The position numbers and the translations under genes are program-made. 64,000 bases of DNA from Sulfopaludibacter sp963835555. GTDB taxonomy: Bacteria; Acidobacteriota; Terriglobia; Bryobacterales; Bryobacteraceae. Location: the NCBI GenBank assembly GCA_963835555.1, contig CAWIGC010000024.1:62001-126000 (forward strand), in the 5' to 3' direction. The notes beneath the pieces are model-generated. The model was not told where the DNA came from and ran no database searches. It saw nothing but the letters and a program-made list of their open reading frames with translations. This document shows, in pieces, positions 56,601-64,000 of the stretch (its first letter is position 1; the number at the start of each line of letters is the position of its first letter).

Positions 56601-58197
56601 TAAGACTACCGGAAATACTGACATAGCCGTTTGTTGCCTTCTCGAAGAGGCGGTTGAATCCTCCAAACACCCGGGTCAAGAGACCGTGGGAGTCATGGCC
56701 CGGCTTCAGCAGTAAGGAGCAAAGGGCCGGACTCAGCGACAACGCGTTGAAGGCCGAGATGAGAACCGAGATGGCAATCGTTACGGCAAACTGCTGATAT
56801 AGACGGCCCGTAATGCCCGGGATGAATGCCGTGGGAACGAATACGGCCGCCAGGATCAACGCGATCGCGACGACAGGTCCGCCAACCTGTTCCATGGCTC
56901 TCAGGGACGCATCCTTGGGACTGAGGCCGGCGGCCATATTCAGTTCCACTGCTTCCACCACGACAATGGCATCGTCAACCACCAGGCCGATTGCCAGGAC
57001 GAGACCGAAAAGGGAAAGCGAATTGATGGAAAAGCCCAGCATCGGGAAAAAGATGAAAGTACCCAGAAGAGACACTGGAACTGTTAACGCGGGGATGAGT
57101 GTGGCCCTGAAGTTCTGCAGGAAAATGAAGACAACAAGAATCACTAATAACAGAGCCTCCCATAGCGTGGTCTCGATTTCCTTGATGCCAGCCCGTACAG
57201 AAAGGGTCGTATCCAGGGAAACCACATAATCCACATCATCCGGGAATTGCTTTTTCAACTGGGCCATCATTGTCCGGACGCCGTTGACGGCTTCCACCGC
57301 GTTGTAGCCGGGCAATTGAAACACATTGATAATCGCCGCGGGCGCATCGTTCAGCCGTCCGATCACGTTGTAGGTCTGAGTCCCCAGTTCGATTCGGGCG
57401 ACGTCTTTCATTCGGATAACTGAGCCGTCCTTATTCTCTCGGATGACTACATTGCCGAAGTCCTCTTGGGTAACCAAACGGCCTTGCGCGCGCATTGTGT
57501 ATGTGAATTCCTGGCCCGGCGGAGCAGGCTCGGCCCCCACCTGGCCGGACGGATTGACAGTGTTCTGTTGCTCCAGCGCTTTCACGAGGTCGGGAACGGT
57601 CACGCCCAGGCTGGCCAACTGGTCCGGCTTGACCCACTGCCGCATGGCATAGGCGCCGGCGCCTTGCACCATCACCGATCCGATACCGCGGACACGAGTC
57701 AAGGGGTCGCTGATATTGATGTACGCGTAGTTCGCCAGAAATTTCGCGTCCCGGCGCCCTTTCGGAGAGAAGAGAGCGATGATCATCAAGGGGCTGACGT
57801 GAGATTTTGCAATCGTGACTCCCTGGTTTCGAACAGAGGGTGGGAGTTGAGGAAGTGCGCGATTTACCCGTATTTCGGAAAAGACCTCCGCGATGTTCGG
57901 ATCGAGATCGAGGTCGAAGTCGATCCGCAATTTCATCGTGCCATCGTTGGCATTGAAGGACCGCATGTAGAGCATGCCTTCTACGCCCGCCATGGCTTCT
58001 TCGATCGGGGTTGCAACCGCGCTTTCAATCGTGAGGGCGTCCGCTCCGATATAGTTGGTGGTGACTACGATTTCAGGTGGGGCGATGGAGGGGAATTGGG
58101 CCATGGGAAGTCTCTGGGCCATGATGATTCCCGCAAGCACGACTAGAATGGAGATCACAATCGCAGTAACGGGCCGATTGATAAAGAATTTCGACAT
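53641..58197 (-). CDS. AcrB-type RND pump joined in frame to an OprM/NodT-type outer-membrane lipoprotein
   Basis: 1518 aa. Residues 1-1034 are a full HAE1 (AcrB/MexB) pump: MSKFFINRPVTAIVISILVV at the start, the proton-relay helix VLAIGLVVDDAIVVVEAVEL with its double Asp, and twelve membrane helices ending AATLLAIFIIPVCYCAVEYL. Without a stop, Met1035 then starts a complete lipoprotein: MAGRRSWAVRLPLASLLACS, lipobox LCGC, then a 484-aa OprM/NodT-type trimeric channel (VGPKYKRPVISSPPAF, SARIGIANANFFPRFGLTAL). AAGGA lies 4 bases before that ATG, so separate initiation is possible. A single A missing in 'TTGAAGGATAG' would remove a pump stop just before the ATG, so error must be excluded. The start overlaps the adaptor stop as TAATG. 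Confidence 0.8.
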   Translation of the reverse strand: MSKFFINRPVTAIVISILVVLAGIIMAQRLPMAQFPSIAPPEIVVTTNYIGADALTIESAVATPIEEAMAGVEGMLYMRSFNANDGTMKLRIDFDLDLDPNIAEVFSEIRVNRALPQLPPSVRNQGVTIAKSHVSPLMIIALFSPKGRRDAKFLANYAYINISDPLTRVRGIGSVMVQGAGAYAMRQWVKPDQLASLGVTVPDLVKALEQQNTVNPSGQVGAEPAPPGQEFTYTMRAQGRLVTQEDFGNVVIRENKDGSVIRMKDVARIELGTQTYNVIGRLNDAPAAIINVFQLPGYNAVEAVNGVRTMMAQLKKQFPDDVDYVVSLDTTLSVRAGIKEIETTLWEALLLVILVVFIFLQNFRATLIPALTVPVSLLGTFIFFPMLGFSINSLSLFGLVLAIGLVVDDAIVVVEAVELNMAAGLSPKDASLRAMEQVGGPVVAIALILAAVFVPTAFIPGITGRLYQQFAVTIAISVLISAFNALSLSPALCSLLLKPGHDSHGLLTRVFGGFNRLFEKATNGYVSISGSLIRKMVLSFALLAGVAVAALLIGSRLPAGFLPTEDQGFFYLNIQLPDAASLQRTDAFTKEVESVLKRTNGVQYYSTIVGSSLLTQTNATYSAFVFVALKPWDQRKTRETSIQSIMDSVNSQLDRMPAGHAFAFSPPAISGVGTSGGFSFMLEDRVGNDVLYLADNTDRFLDAARKRPELTRLNSSLNAKVPQVLVVVDRDKVLKQGVEIEDVYSTLRAFMGSLFVNYFNRFGRAWQVYIAAENGYRSQAKDVMNFFVRNKEGEMLPLSSVVSLQTRAGPEFTSRFNEYRAVEITGSPASGYSTVQAMNALEQVAHQVLPKGMGYDWNALSYQQKKASTQVGAAAIFGFSLLVVFLILAAQYESWALPFSVLLATPIAVLGAFVFLWIRGFENDVYAQIGLVMLIGLSAKNAILIVEFARAQRMQGKPPLDAALEGARIRLRPILMTAFAFILGTVPLAIASGAGAVGRQILGTAVIGGMLAATLLAIFIIPVCYCAVEYLKDRMAGRRSWAVRLPLASLLACSAVLCGCLVGPKYKRPVISSPPAFRGQPTAEQSSFGDQGWWSVYSDPFLSALIKEALKNNYDLKTAIARAKETEAYRGVARSAYFPTVNEESGAQRDHGVYKMDPDLKLPIRTQTTNLFLGGLSTAWEVDLWGRIRRSNEAANAEYLATEEGRRGLMLALITEVAQAYLELVELDRRVAVAQDSRDAFEATHTLFSKRYGAGIVSRLQVTRAEAALAAAEGTLNDIERQVSEKENQICVLVGRNPGPVQRVAPDKEMNPPPTVPAGIPSQLLERRPDIREAEQNLRSASARIGIANANFFPRFGLTALFGRVSPELSSLSGGAADIWALAASFSGPVFTGGRLKSEYRAAVDIFDQAKYQYSQSALRAFREVSDALVASQKLSVIEEQQKREVAALTDSVSIARRRYLGGLASYYEVLEAQQLLYPAEINLSETSRDRRLAIVQLYRALGGGWNFDDTQWTNGRQ

Positions 58198-59543
58198 TAA
58201 TTGGCTCGACCAGGGATATTTGGAGGTGCGGAATTCAGGGGAGGCATCTTTGCCGGCTTTGGATCGACCGTCTGGCCCGTCTTTATGTCCTGAAGGCCCT
58301 CGATGACCACCCGGTCGGTGGGGTTCAACCCTTGCTCAATCACCCAATAGGAGCCAACCCGATCACCGGCTTTGACGGTTCGGAAGGCAATTTTATTGTC
58401 CGGCCCAACAATGGCGAGTTCGAACTCGCCCTGCAATTCCTGGACGGCGCGTTGAGGAACCAGCAAGGCGTCTTTTTGAACGGCAGTCGCCGCGCGTATT
58501 CTGGAATATTCGCCGGGCCGGAGCACGTTCCCGGGATTCGAGAAGATGGCCCGAATCCGCATCGTGCCGGTCGAGGCTTCGACCTGACGGCCAACGATAT
58601 CAATCTTGCCCTTAATCGGATAGATGCTGCCGTCAGAGAGTATCAGTTCCAGCGACGATTGAAGAGGGGAGTTTTTGGCCAGGAAAAAGTCGCGGAGCTT
58701 CAGGTATTCCTGCTCGCTGATCGGAAACTGCACCAAAATGGGGTCGATCTGGGAAACCGTTGTCAGAAGATTTCGCTGGTCGGTTCCGACGAGGTCACCG
58801 ATGTTTGCGGCGCGAATTCCCGCAATGCCGCTCACCGGCGACTTCACTTTTGTGAAGGCGAGGTTCAACTCGGCAGCCTGCAAGGAACTACGCGCGACTC
58901 CGATTTGTGCTTCCGCCGCGGTGACGGCTGCTTTGGAATGGTCGTATTTCCCTTTTGCCGATGCCACGGAAGCGAGGTTGGCCAGGTTTGACTGGACAGC
59001 ATCGTCAAGTTCCTGTTGACTCACTGTTCCGTCCTTCGCAAGGGGCGAATACCTTTTCACATCCAACTCTGTTTTGAGTTGTGCGGCTTCAGCCCGGTCG
59101 ATCTCGGCTTTTGCGGCGGCTACGTCGGCAGTCGCCTGCTTCAATCCAGCATTGGCGACGTTCAACTGCGCCGCGGCCTGGTCGACGATTGCCTGGAACG
59201 GACGCGGATCAACCTCGAAAAGAAGGTCTCCCGTCTTTACCAGGGATCCTTCCTGATAGTCCTGCGTCATCAAATACCCGGTGACCTTCGAATGAATCTC
59301 CGCATCGATAAAGCCGACGGTAGTTCCGATCCATTGCGAGTACACAGGCACATCCTGGCGGACTGGTGTGCTGAACGTGACCTTGGTGAGGAGCGGTGGT
59401 GCGGGTTTTTTGAAACAACCGCTAAGGCTTAGAACCACGACTGCCAGCGTGAGAAGAGGGCATGGGTGAAAGCGCCGGGGCAACCACTCGTCGCGCCGGG
59501 ATCCCTGCTGTGAGATTATAGGCCTCGTTCTGGCCCGCTCCAT
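58197..59543 (-). CDS. RND efflux periplasmic adaptor (membrane fusion protein), lipoprotein
   Basis: 448 aa from ATG 59543 (MERARTRPII); a longer start at 59606 is possible. Lipobox in LTLAVVVLSLSGC. Biotinyl-lipoyl half motif IHSKVTGYLMTQDYQEGSLV near residue 85, coiled-coil hairpin (DVKRYSPLAKDGTVSQQELD), second half LAFTKVKSPVSGIAGIRAAN, and C-terminal beta domain. HlyD/AcrA family. First gene of the operon, overlapping the pump start by one base. No regulator gene (TetR, MarR) is adjacent. Confidence 0.93.
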   Translation of the reverse strand: MERARTRPIISQQGSRRDEWLPRRFHPCPLLTLAVVVLSLSGCFKKPAPPLLTKVTFSTPVRQDVPVYSQWIGTTVGFIDAEIHSKVTGYLMTQDYQEGSLVKTGDLLFEVDPRPFQAIVDQAAAQLNVANAGLKQATADVAAAKAEIDRAEAAQLKTELDVKRYSPLAKDGTVSQQELDDAVQSNLANLASVASAKGKYDHSKAAVTAAEAQIGVARSSLQAAELNLAFTKVKSPVSGIAGIRAANIGDLVGTDQRNLLTTVSQIDPILVQFPISEQEYLKLRDFFLAKNSPLQSSLELILSDGSIYPIKGKIDIVGRQVEASTGTMRIRAIFSNPGNVLRPGEYSRIRAATAVQKDALLVPQRAVQELQGEFELAIVGPDNKIAFRTVKAGDRVGSYWVIEQGLNPTDRVVIEGLQDIKTGQTVDPKPAKMPPLNSAPPNIPGRAN

Positions 59544-59606
59544 CGCGCAGATTCTCTCCCCCCTTCTCCGTTTCAAACCCTGCCTTCGCCGTATCAAGGT
59601 GGTCAT

Positions 59607-60109
59607 TCCATCGGCCTATGCTCTTGGCCCGTTCCGCCCTTACTCCGTCAGGCGTTCAAGGCTCGAAACCGGGTCACTGCACGAATAGGTCCAGAAACAG
59701 AACTTCCGCAAGTGGGAGATCGACGCCACTGGGCCGGCCCGAGCCGAGATGCAAAAACTGCACCGCCGCGTGCGGAATCTGCTGACTCGCGAGGCACGAA
59801 TTCCAGCTCGCCAGCCCTTGTTCTGGTGCTTCCCCATTCCGGAGATAATGCAGCCTTGTACCACTTTCCAGAGCGGTCTTGGTCACTTGGGCGCGGCCCG
59901 GGCGGCCCGGTTCGAAGACGGCCGCCGCCACAAAGGTTCCTGCCACGACGAATACGGGCAGAGGGGTCATGGAGACTCCGCAAGTGAGGCCGTCTGCCAG
60001 CGAACCTCCACGATGCGCGCGGCGCCACACGGCTAAGAGACGTGTTGGTAGGGGAAGGACCGGGTAGCGCGCTCGATGAAGGTCTACGCGCCGGCCGCTT
60101 CTAATCCTG
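59607..60109. other. about 500 bases upstream of the efflux operon, no gene assigned
   Basis: It should hold the promoter of the efflux operon (leftward, from about 59620). A plus-strand frame from about 59700 reads KWEIDATGPARAEMQKLHRR and is helical in character, but no start or family is evident. No known regulator site is identified. Confidence 0.35.
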
Positions 60110-60300
60110 GTGCTCGACAGCCGGCAACACACGTTTTTCGAAATGCCCGGTAACTGCTCCTTCGGCGATCTCTTCAAAGCCGGAGGCATCACCACTGGCT
60201 GCCCAAAGATAAGCTCTACGTCACGGTTTTCCGCGAGGACGACGATGCCGGGGAACTCTGTCAGAAAGGGCAGGCGTCCCCAGGAACACAATTCGACCGA
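60110..60300 (+). pseudogene. fragment of an alanyl-tRNA synthetase gene
   Basis: The frame from 60110 reads HTFFEMPGNCSFGDLFK, matching the AlaS catalytic core phrase HTFFEMLGNFSFGDYFK. After a short deletion and frame change it continues LPKDKLYVTVFREDDDAGEL, matching AlaS (LPKDKLWVTVFxDDDEA). Neither the N-terminus nor anything beyond about 60300 is AlaS-like. It therefore represents roughly 55 codons of a ~880-codon gene. The second half is shared with repeat copy A. Confidence 0.65.
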
Positions 60301-60523
60301 AGGTGGAATCGTACACGCCAACGGGCCGGCGGTATAGAGTCTCACGTTCCTGCCGATAAGTAATTCAAGGCAGCCGACGCCATGACTCGGCTCCCGGGCC
60401 GCCTGGCTTGCCCAAGTCTGCGGATCTTCGCAATCCGTCTGAGGAGACGTAACATGAATTCCACGCTTGGGCAGGTCAGCGGCAAGGCTTCCGCCGGGGA
60501 CGATTTCGTGTACACCGGGTTCT
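60173..60523 (+). repeat. direct repeat copy B
   Basis: Collinear with 52787-53168 and in the same orientation. It includes the second part of the alaS fragment, a leader with GTATAGAGTCTCACGTTCCT, and the GAGGAGACGTAAC ribosome-site region with the start of the small gene at 60454. Copies A and B flank the efflux operon. Confidence 0.8.
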
Positions 60524-60633
60524 TCCTGAACAGGGATGTTCTTCCGCCCGCCAGGTTCGGCAACAATCGCTTTATGTGGGGCTGTGTCGCTCTGGCTACG
60601 TTTGTGGCCTGGATGCTGTCCCGCGGCGGCTAG
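60454..60633 (+). CDS. small putative membrane protein
   Basis: 59 aa, ATG 60454 with AGGAG 7 bases upstream. Polar start MNSTLGQVSGKASAGDDFVY and a single C-terminal hydrophobic helix, FMWGCVALATFVAWML, near residue 40. Leader and first 20 codons are duplicated at 53101 (repeat A), where the frame is broken. The conserved ribosome site in both copies argues that the gene was once expressed. Function unknown. Confidence 0.5.
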   Translation: MNSTLGQVSGKASAGDDFVYTGFFLNRDVLPPARFGNNRFMWGCVALATFVAWMLSRGG

Positions 60634-60645
60634 GCTAGTCCCGCG

Positions 60646-61212
60646 CTACGATGCGCCCGATAGCGTATTGGAAATAATCGTCATCGGATCCAGCGAGTTG
60701 CCCTGGACTTTATTACTCTGGAACAAGCTCTGGAATATCGCTAGCACGGCGGCCTGGACGCCCGACTCTTTGGAACTGCTCGATGTGCCCGAACTGTCCG
60801 ATCCGCTCGAATTGTGATGATGGCGATGATTCTGTTGGATGCCCCCCGCCGCCTGCGCCAGATCCTGAACATTGGGAAGCTGCCCGTTACCCGAAGCGCT
60901 GGTGAAATCCGCGGCAAGCTGATTCAATTGAGTCGCCGCCGCGGTATTGCCCGCCGACTGCGCCGTTTGCGCGGCGGTCTGCAGATTGGTGGCGATCTGC
61001 TGCGTGACCGCCCGGTATTGCACCGGATTCGACTGCTGCAACTGCTGCAGGGTACTCAGAATTTGTGCGAACGGCGAAAGCTGGCCGCTATCGGATTGCG
61101 CGACCGACGACCCGCTGGAGCGGGTGGTGGTGTTGGTCGAGCCCGTGCGCTCGAACGAAGTGGCGAATACCGACCGTAGATAAGAGAGATTGCTGACTGG
61201 TCCGGTGATCAT
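60646..61212 (-). CDS. low-complexity Gln/Ser/Thr-rich protein
   Basis: 188 aa from ATG 61212 (MITGPVSNLSYLRSVFATSF). Gln/Ala-rich helical middle (FAQILSTLQQLQQSNPVQYR), a His-rich stretch (QQNHRHHHNSSG) and a Ser-rich linker. I recall such short proteins from Acidobacteria without assigned function. No signal peptide. It is divergent from the phosphofructokinase gene. Confidence 0.6.
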   Translation of the reverse strand: MITGPVSNLSYLRSVFATSFERTGSTNTTTRSSGSSVAQSDSGQLSPFAQILSTLQQLQQSNPVQYRAVTQQIATNLQTAAQTAQSAGNTAAATQLNQLAADFTSASGNGQLPNVQDLAQAAGGIQQNHRHHHNSSGSDSSGTSSSSKESGVQAAVLAIFQSLFQSNKVQGNSLDPMTIISNTLSGAS

Positions 61213-61339
61213 GACGCTCAGCGATGCATTTTGCCGCCCGTTCCTAAACCCTTGAAAACTCGAACACGAGCCGCCCGCGCGCCGCCAAACTTCCGCCGCC
61301 CGCGACAGATTCGTGGCGCGTCTGCCCCGCGCCATCCTT

Positions 61340-61345
61340 TATAAT
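61340..61345 (+). promoter_or_regulatory. TATAAT -10 box for the phosphofructokinase gene
   Basis: A perfect TATAAT, 44 bases before the ATG at 61389, with an AAGGAG ribosome site between. No clear -35 at 17-base spacing (the region reads GCGCGTCTGCC). Confidence 0.5.
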
Positions 61346-61388
61346 GAGGTTTTCTAATCTGAAACATACCCACTTAAGGAGCTTTTTC

Positions 61389-62576
61389 ATGGCAGCGAAG
61401 CGTATCGGTATCCTCACGGGCGGCGGCGATGTTCCGGGACTGAATTCCGTGATCAAAACGGTGGTATACCGTGGCAGCGAAATCGGATGCGAGGTCATCG
61501 GAATCCGCCGGGGCTGGGAAGGACTCACCCACGTCAATCTGCAGGATCCGGCCAGCCGCACCCGCTACGTGCTGCCCCTCAATCGCGAGAATACCCGCAC
61601 GATCGACCGCACCGGCGGCACGTACCTGCACAGTTCGCGTACCAATCCCTCCAAAATGAAGAAGGTCCCGCCGGTTCTGGAAGGCCAGAATTTCCCGGCC
61701 AGGGAATCCACCAAAAAGGGCGTCACCTCCACCGTTTTCGACGTCACCCCGGCGGTGCTCCGGAATATCGAAACCCTGGGTCTGGATTACCTGGTGGCCA
61801 TCGGCGGCGACGACACCCTCAGCTATGCGGCCGAACTGGACCGCCAGGGTATGAACGTCATCGCCGTCCCCAAGACCATGGACAACGACGTGCGGAACAC
61901 CGAATACTGCATCGGATTTTCCACCGCCATCACGCGCGCCATGGACGCCATTGAGCGCCAGCGCACTACCCTCGGCTCCCACGAACGCATCGGCCTGTTC
62001 CGTGTGTTCGGACGCGATGCCGGTTATACCGCTCTCTATACCGCTTATGTCACCAGCGTCCGCTGCTGCATTCCCGAGTACAAAGTCAGCCTCAAAAAAC
62101 TCATCGATACCCTGGTCACCGACAAGCGCAATAACCCGAGCAACTACTCCCTGGTGATCCTCTCCGAAGGCGCCGAATGGGAAGGCTACACCGTCAAGGA
62201 ATACGGCGATGCGGATGCATTCGGCCACCGCAAGAAGATGAGCGTGGCCGAAGATCTGAGCAACGAGATCAAAACGGCTACCGGAGAAGAGACCATCGTC
62301 AGCGATTTAACCTACGATCTGCGCAGCGGCAGCGCCGACTTTGTGGATCGCATGGTGGCTTCCACTTTCGCCGGCATGGCGGTGGACGCCATTCAGCAGG
62401 GCAAGCACGGCCTGATGACCGCCATCAGCGACGGCTGCTATGCCATGGTCGGCATCCCCGATCCCAAGCTGGGGCCCCGCAAAGTGGATGTGGAATCGAT
62501 GTACAACACGGAGCGCTATCGTCCCACCTACGACAGCAAGCTGGGCCTGCCCATCTTCCTTACCAGAGCGTCGTAA
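61389..62576 (+). CDS. 6-phosphofructokinase, PPi-type active-site residues
   Basis: 395 aa. ILTGGGDVPGLNSVIKTVVY is the nucleotide/PPi loop. The ATP/PPi discrimination positions read VAIGGDDTLS (Asp where ATP-PFKs have Gly) and VPKTMDNDV (Lys where ATP-PFKs have Gly), the pair associated with pyrophosphate-dependent enzymes. Fructose 6-phosphate contacts (GRDAGYTALYTAY) are present. So a reversible PPi-PFK acting in glycolysis is predicted, rather than PfkA. ATG 61389 follows AAGGAG. Confidence 0.88.
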   Translation: MAAKRIGILTGGGDVPGLNSVIKTVVYRGSEIGCEVIGIRRGWEGLTHVNLQDPASRTRYVLPLNRENTRTIDRTGGTYLHSSRTNPSKMKKVPPVLEGQNFPARESTKKGVTSTVFDVTPAVLRNIETLGLDYLVAIGGDDTLSYAAELDRQGMNVIAVPKTMDNDVRNTEYCIGFSTAITRAMDAIERQRTTLGSHERIGLFRVFGRDAGYTALYTAYVTSVRCCIPEYKVSLKKLIDTLVTDKRNNPSNYSLVILSEGAEWEGYTVKEYGDADAFGHRKKMSVAEDLSNEIKTATGEETIVSDLTYDLRSGSADFVDRMVASTFAGMAVDAIQQGKHGLMTAISDGCYAMVGIPDPKLGPRKVDVESMYNTERYRPTYDSKLGLPIFLTRAS

Positions 62577-62579
62577 GCC

Positions 62580-63224
62580 TTGGACTGGCGGCGTTTTTTT
62601 CGAAAGCGCGAGGGCGCGCAGCTCACCGGTGAGTTGCGCGCCCGCATCCAGGCGTCTTTCGACCGGGCGGCGGGCGACGAAGAGCATTTCCCCTCGACCA
62701 TCGATCCCCGCATCTACCATGTGAAGCTGATCGCCGCGCATCTGGGCGATTTGCGCGGCAAGCGTATCCTGGACGTCGGCTGCGGCAAGGGACGGTTCGC
62801 GCGCGTATTCCAGCAGCAGCAGCCGGATGCGGAGTTGTGGGGCCTCGATATTTCCGAAGAGATGCTGCGCTTCGTGCCGCCCGGAATCCACACCCGCGCC
62901 GGATCCATGACCGAACTTCCGTTTGCAGACGGCTGGTTCGATGGCGCCTATGCCACCGAATCGCTCGAACATGCCGTCGAGATCGAAAAAGCCGTGGCCG
63001 AGATCTGCCGCGTGGTCAAACCCGGGGGCCGCGTGGTCATTATCGATAAGAACGCGGAGAAGTGGGGCGCGCTGGCTACTCCCGAATGGGAAAAATGGTT
63101 CACCCGCAGGGAGCTGGAACGCCTGCTCCGCCGGCATTGCCACACCGTGGAAAGCCGCTTCATTTCCTACTGGGAAGATGTCCCGCCCGACGGACTGTTT
63201 CTGGCCTGGCTGGCGGTCAGGTAA
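62580..63224 (+). CDS. class I SAM-dependent methyltransferase
   Basis: 214 aa, TTG start 62580 just after the phosphofructokinase stop. Motif I ILDVGCGKGRFARVF, acidic residue in LWGLDISEEMLRF, and post-I/motif II ELPFADGWFDGAYATESLEH. Methyltransf_11/UbiE-like fold; substrate unknown. The TTG has little ribosome-site support, but the fold begins close by. Likely co-transcribed with the kinase. Confidence 0.82.
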   Translation: MDWRRFFRKREGAQLTGELRARIQASFDRAAGDEEHFPSTIDPRIYHVKLIAAHLGDLRGKRILDVGCGKGRFARVFQQQQPDAELWGLDISEEMLRFVPPGIHTRAGSMTELPFADGWFDGAYATESLEHAVEIEKAVAEICRVVKPGGRVVIIDKNAEKWGALATPEWEKWFTRRELERLLRRHCHTVESRFISYWEDVPPDGLFLAWLAVR

Positions 63225-63242
63225 TCAGACGGCGGCAACCGA

Positions 63243-63683
63243 TCACAGGCAGACGCGCACGGCCCGCCGGTCGATTTCGACGCCGGCACGGTCCAGCACT
63301 TCGCGCGGTAACTCGCGCTGTGCCTGCTCGAACAGGCCGCTCTCCTCGCGCCGGATGTGAGCCGACAGCAGCGCACAGAACTCTTCCAGCAGCGCCGCGG
63401 AAGGTGCGTCCCGCAGTTGCCCCACGAGCACCTCGATGCGCCGGTGTTCCTCCAGCAGTTCGGCGACCAGCGGCATCCCGCCGCACGCCGGGAACAGCAC
63501 CTGCTCTTCAATTTCGAAATGATTGATCAGCTCGACTTCGTACCGGTCCACCACCCGCCGCGCCCAATGCGCCACATTCCCCGGCGTCGAGTCGGCCGCC
63601 AGCGAGCGGCGCAGCATGACGCAGAGCGCCAGGCCGTGCTGGTGTTGATGCGAAAGCGGAATCAGGCTGGGGTCGCGCAGCAT
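63243..63683 (-). CDS. hemerythrin-like HHE domain protein
   Basis: 146 aa four-helix bundle. Iron-ligand pattern: LSHQHQHGLALC, HFEIEEQVLFPA, LEEHRRIEVL and HIRREESGLFEQ. Di-iron oxygen/NO/redox sensing or repair roles are known in the family. Lies 15 bases downstream of the TPR gene on the same strand. Confidence 0.88.
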   Translation of the reverse strand: MLRDPSLIPLSHQHQHGLALCVMLRRSLAADSTPGNVAHWARRVVDRYEVELINHFEIEEQVLFPACGGMPLVAELLEEHRRIEVLVGQLRDAPSAALLEEFCALLSAHIRREESGLFEQAQRELPREVLDRAGVEIDRRAVRVCL

Positions 63684-63698
63684 CGAGTCTGCCTACCA

Positions 63699-64000
63699 CT
63701 ATATCCTGGCGAGCTCGGCCTTGGCCTGCTGGAGCACCGGGATATCGCGGTCGGCCTCTTTCCAGAGGGTCAGGAACTCCTGGTAAGCCGCCTTGGCGTT
63801 AGCCCTATCTCCCGACAATGCCAGGGCACTGCCGAGCCGCCACCAGGCCAGCGCGCCCACCGGATCGCAGAACACGAGCCCGCGATGACCGGTAATCTTC
63901 CGGAACTCCGCGGCGGCTTCGGCATACTGGCGCAAGGCCAGGTACGCTTCCCCTCGCACGTACGCCGGATACAGGAAGCCGAAGAAACCTGACCAGCTTC
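63699..64000 (-). CDS. TPR-repeat protein, C-terminal end (partial)
   Basis: The open frame enters from beyond 64000. Visible residues FGFLYPAYVRGEAYLALRQY and ALAWWRLGSALALSGDRANA are TPR helices, ending in the phrase YQEFLTLWKEADRDIPVLQQ. This ending is one I recall from long acidobacterial proteins in which a Ser/Thr protein kinase or winged-helix domain precedes TPRs, but the N-terminal domain is outside the window. Confidence 0.75.
   Translation of the reverse strand, partial: SWSGFFGFLYPAYVRGEAYLALRQYAEAAAEFRKITGHRGLVFCDPVGALAWWRLGSALALSGDRANAKAAYQEFLTLWKEADRDIPVLQQAKAELARI

Overview
The window looks like a chromosomal piece of an Acidobacteriota genome close to Candidatus Solibacter (Bryobacterales). 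It is GC-rich. It carries two protein domains that I know chiefly from that group: a TIGR03437-type C-terminal domain on a long Ig-like repeat exoprotein (14.6-18.4 kb), and TIGR03435-type domains, one fused to a BlaR1-like M56 protease (33.3-35.0 kb) and one in a gene remnant (27.3-27.9 kb). No rRNA, tRNA or CRISPR array was seen.

Layout. 0-9.3 kb: the end of the 2-oxoglutarate dehydrogenase E1 gene, alanine dehydrogenase, an MFS transporter, serine O-acetyltransferase, a stand-alone NuoI-type ferredoxin, and a run of redox and regulatory genes (redoxin, CoA-disulfide-reductase-like flavoprotein, STAS protein, ferredoxin, OsmC), then a HEAT-repeat protein. 9.3-14.6 kb: a complete leuABCD operon with a divergent LysR regulator. 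14.6-32.8 kb: the repeat exoprotein, nadD and cyclophilin, a PNPOx-like protein divergent from a MocR regulator, an M2 metallopeptidase, a TPR protein, an MBL-rhodanese sulfur enzyme, a beta-lactamase-like serine hydrolase, a cyclophilin-FKBP fusion and a Cys/Met PLP enzyme. 32.9-36.8 kb: a BlaI/BlaR1-type pair, an SPFH protein and zinc-ribbon proteins. 36.8-46.9 kb: citrate synthase, OmpH, groES, phosphoglucomutase, a SWIM/SNF2 helicase and purA.

46.9-60.6 kb is accessory. It holds an isolated three-gene phage-terminase-like cassette and an MNT nucleotidyltransferase. A toxin-antitoxin pair has a palindromic operator. Remnants of a type I restriction locus surround rhuM, and pieces of vapBC and UPF0175 genes follow. 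An RND efflux operon then lies between two direct copies of a roughly 350-380 bp repeat that contain alaS-like fragments. In that operon the AcrB-type pump and its outer-membrane lipoprotein are read as one 1518-residue frame. 60.6-64 kb: a low-complexity protein, a phosphofructokinase with PPi-type residues, a methyltransferase, a hemerythrin and the end of a TPR protein.

Caution on sequence quality: single-base indels break conserved genes that should be intact (sucA, leuC, leuD, purA and others). Most are best read as residual sequencing errors. The same doubt applies to the efflux fusion, where one missing A at the junction would create the fusion artificially.
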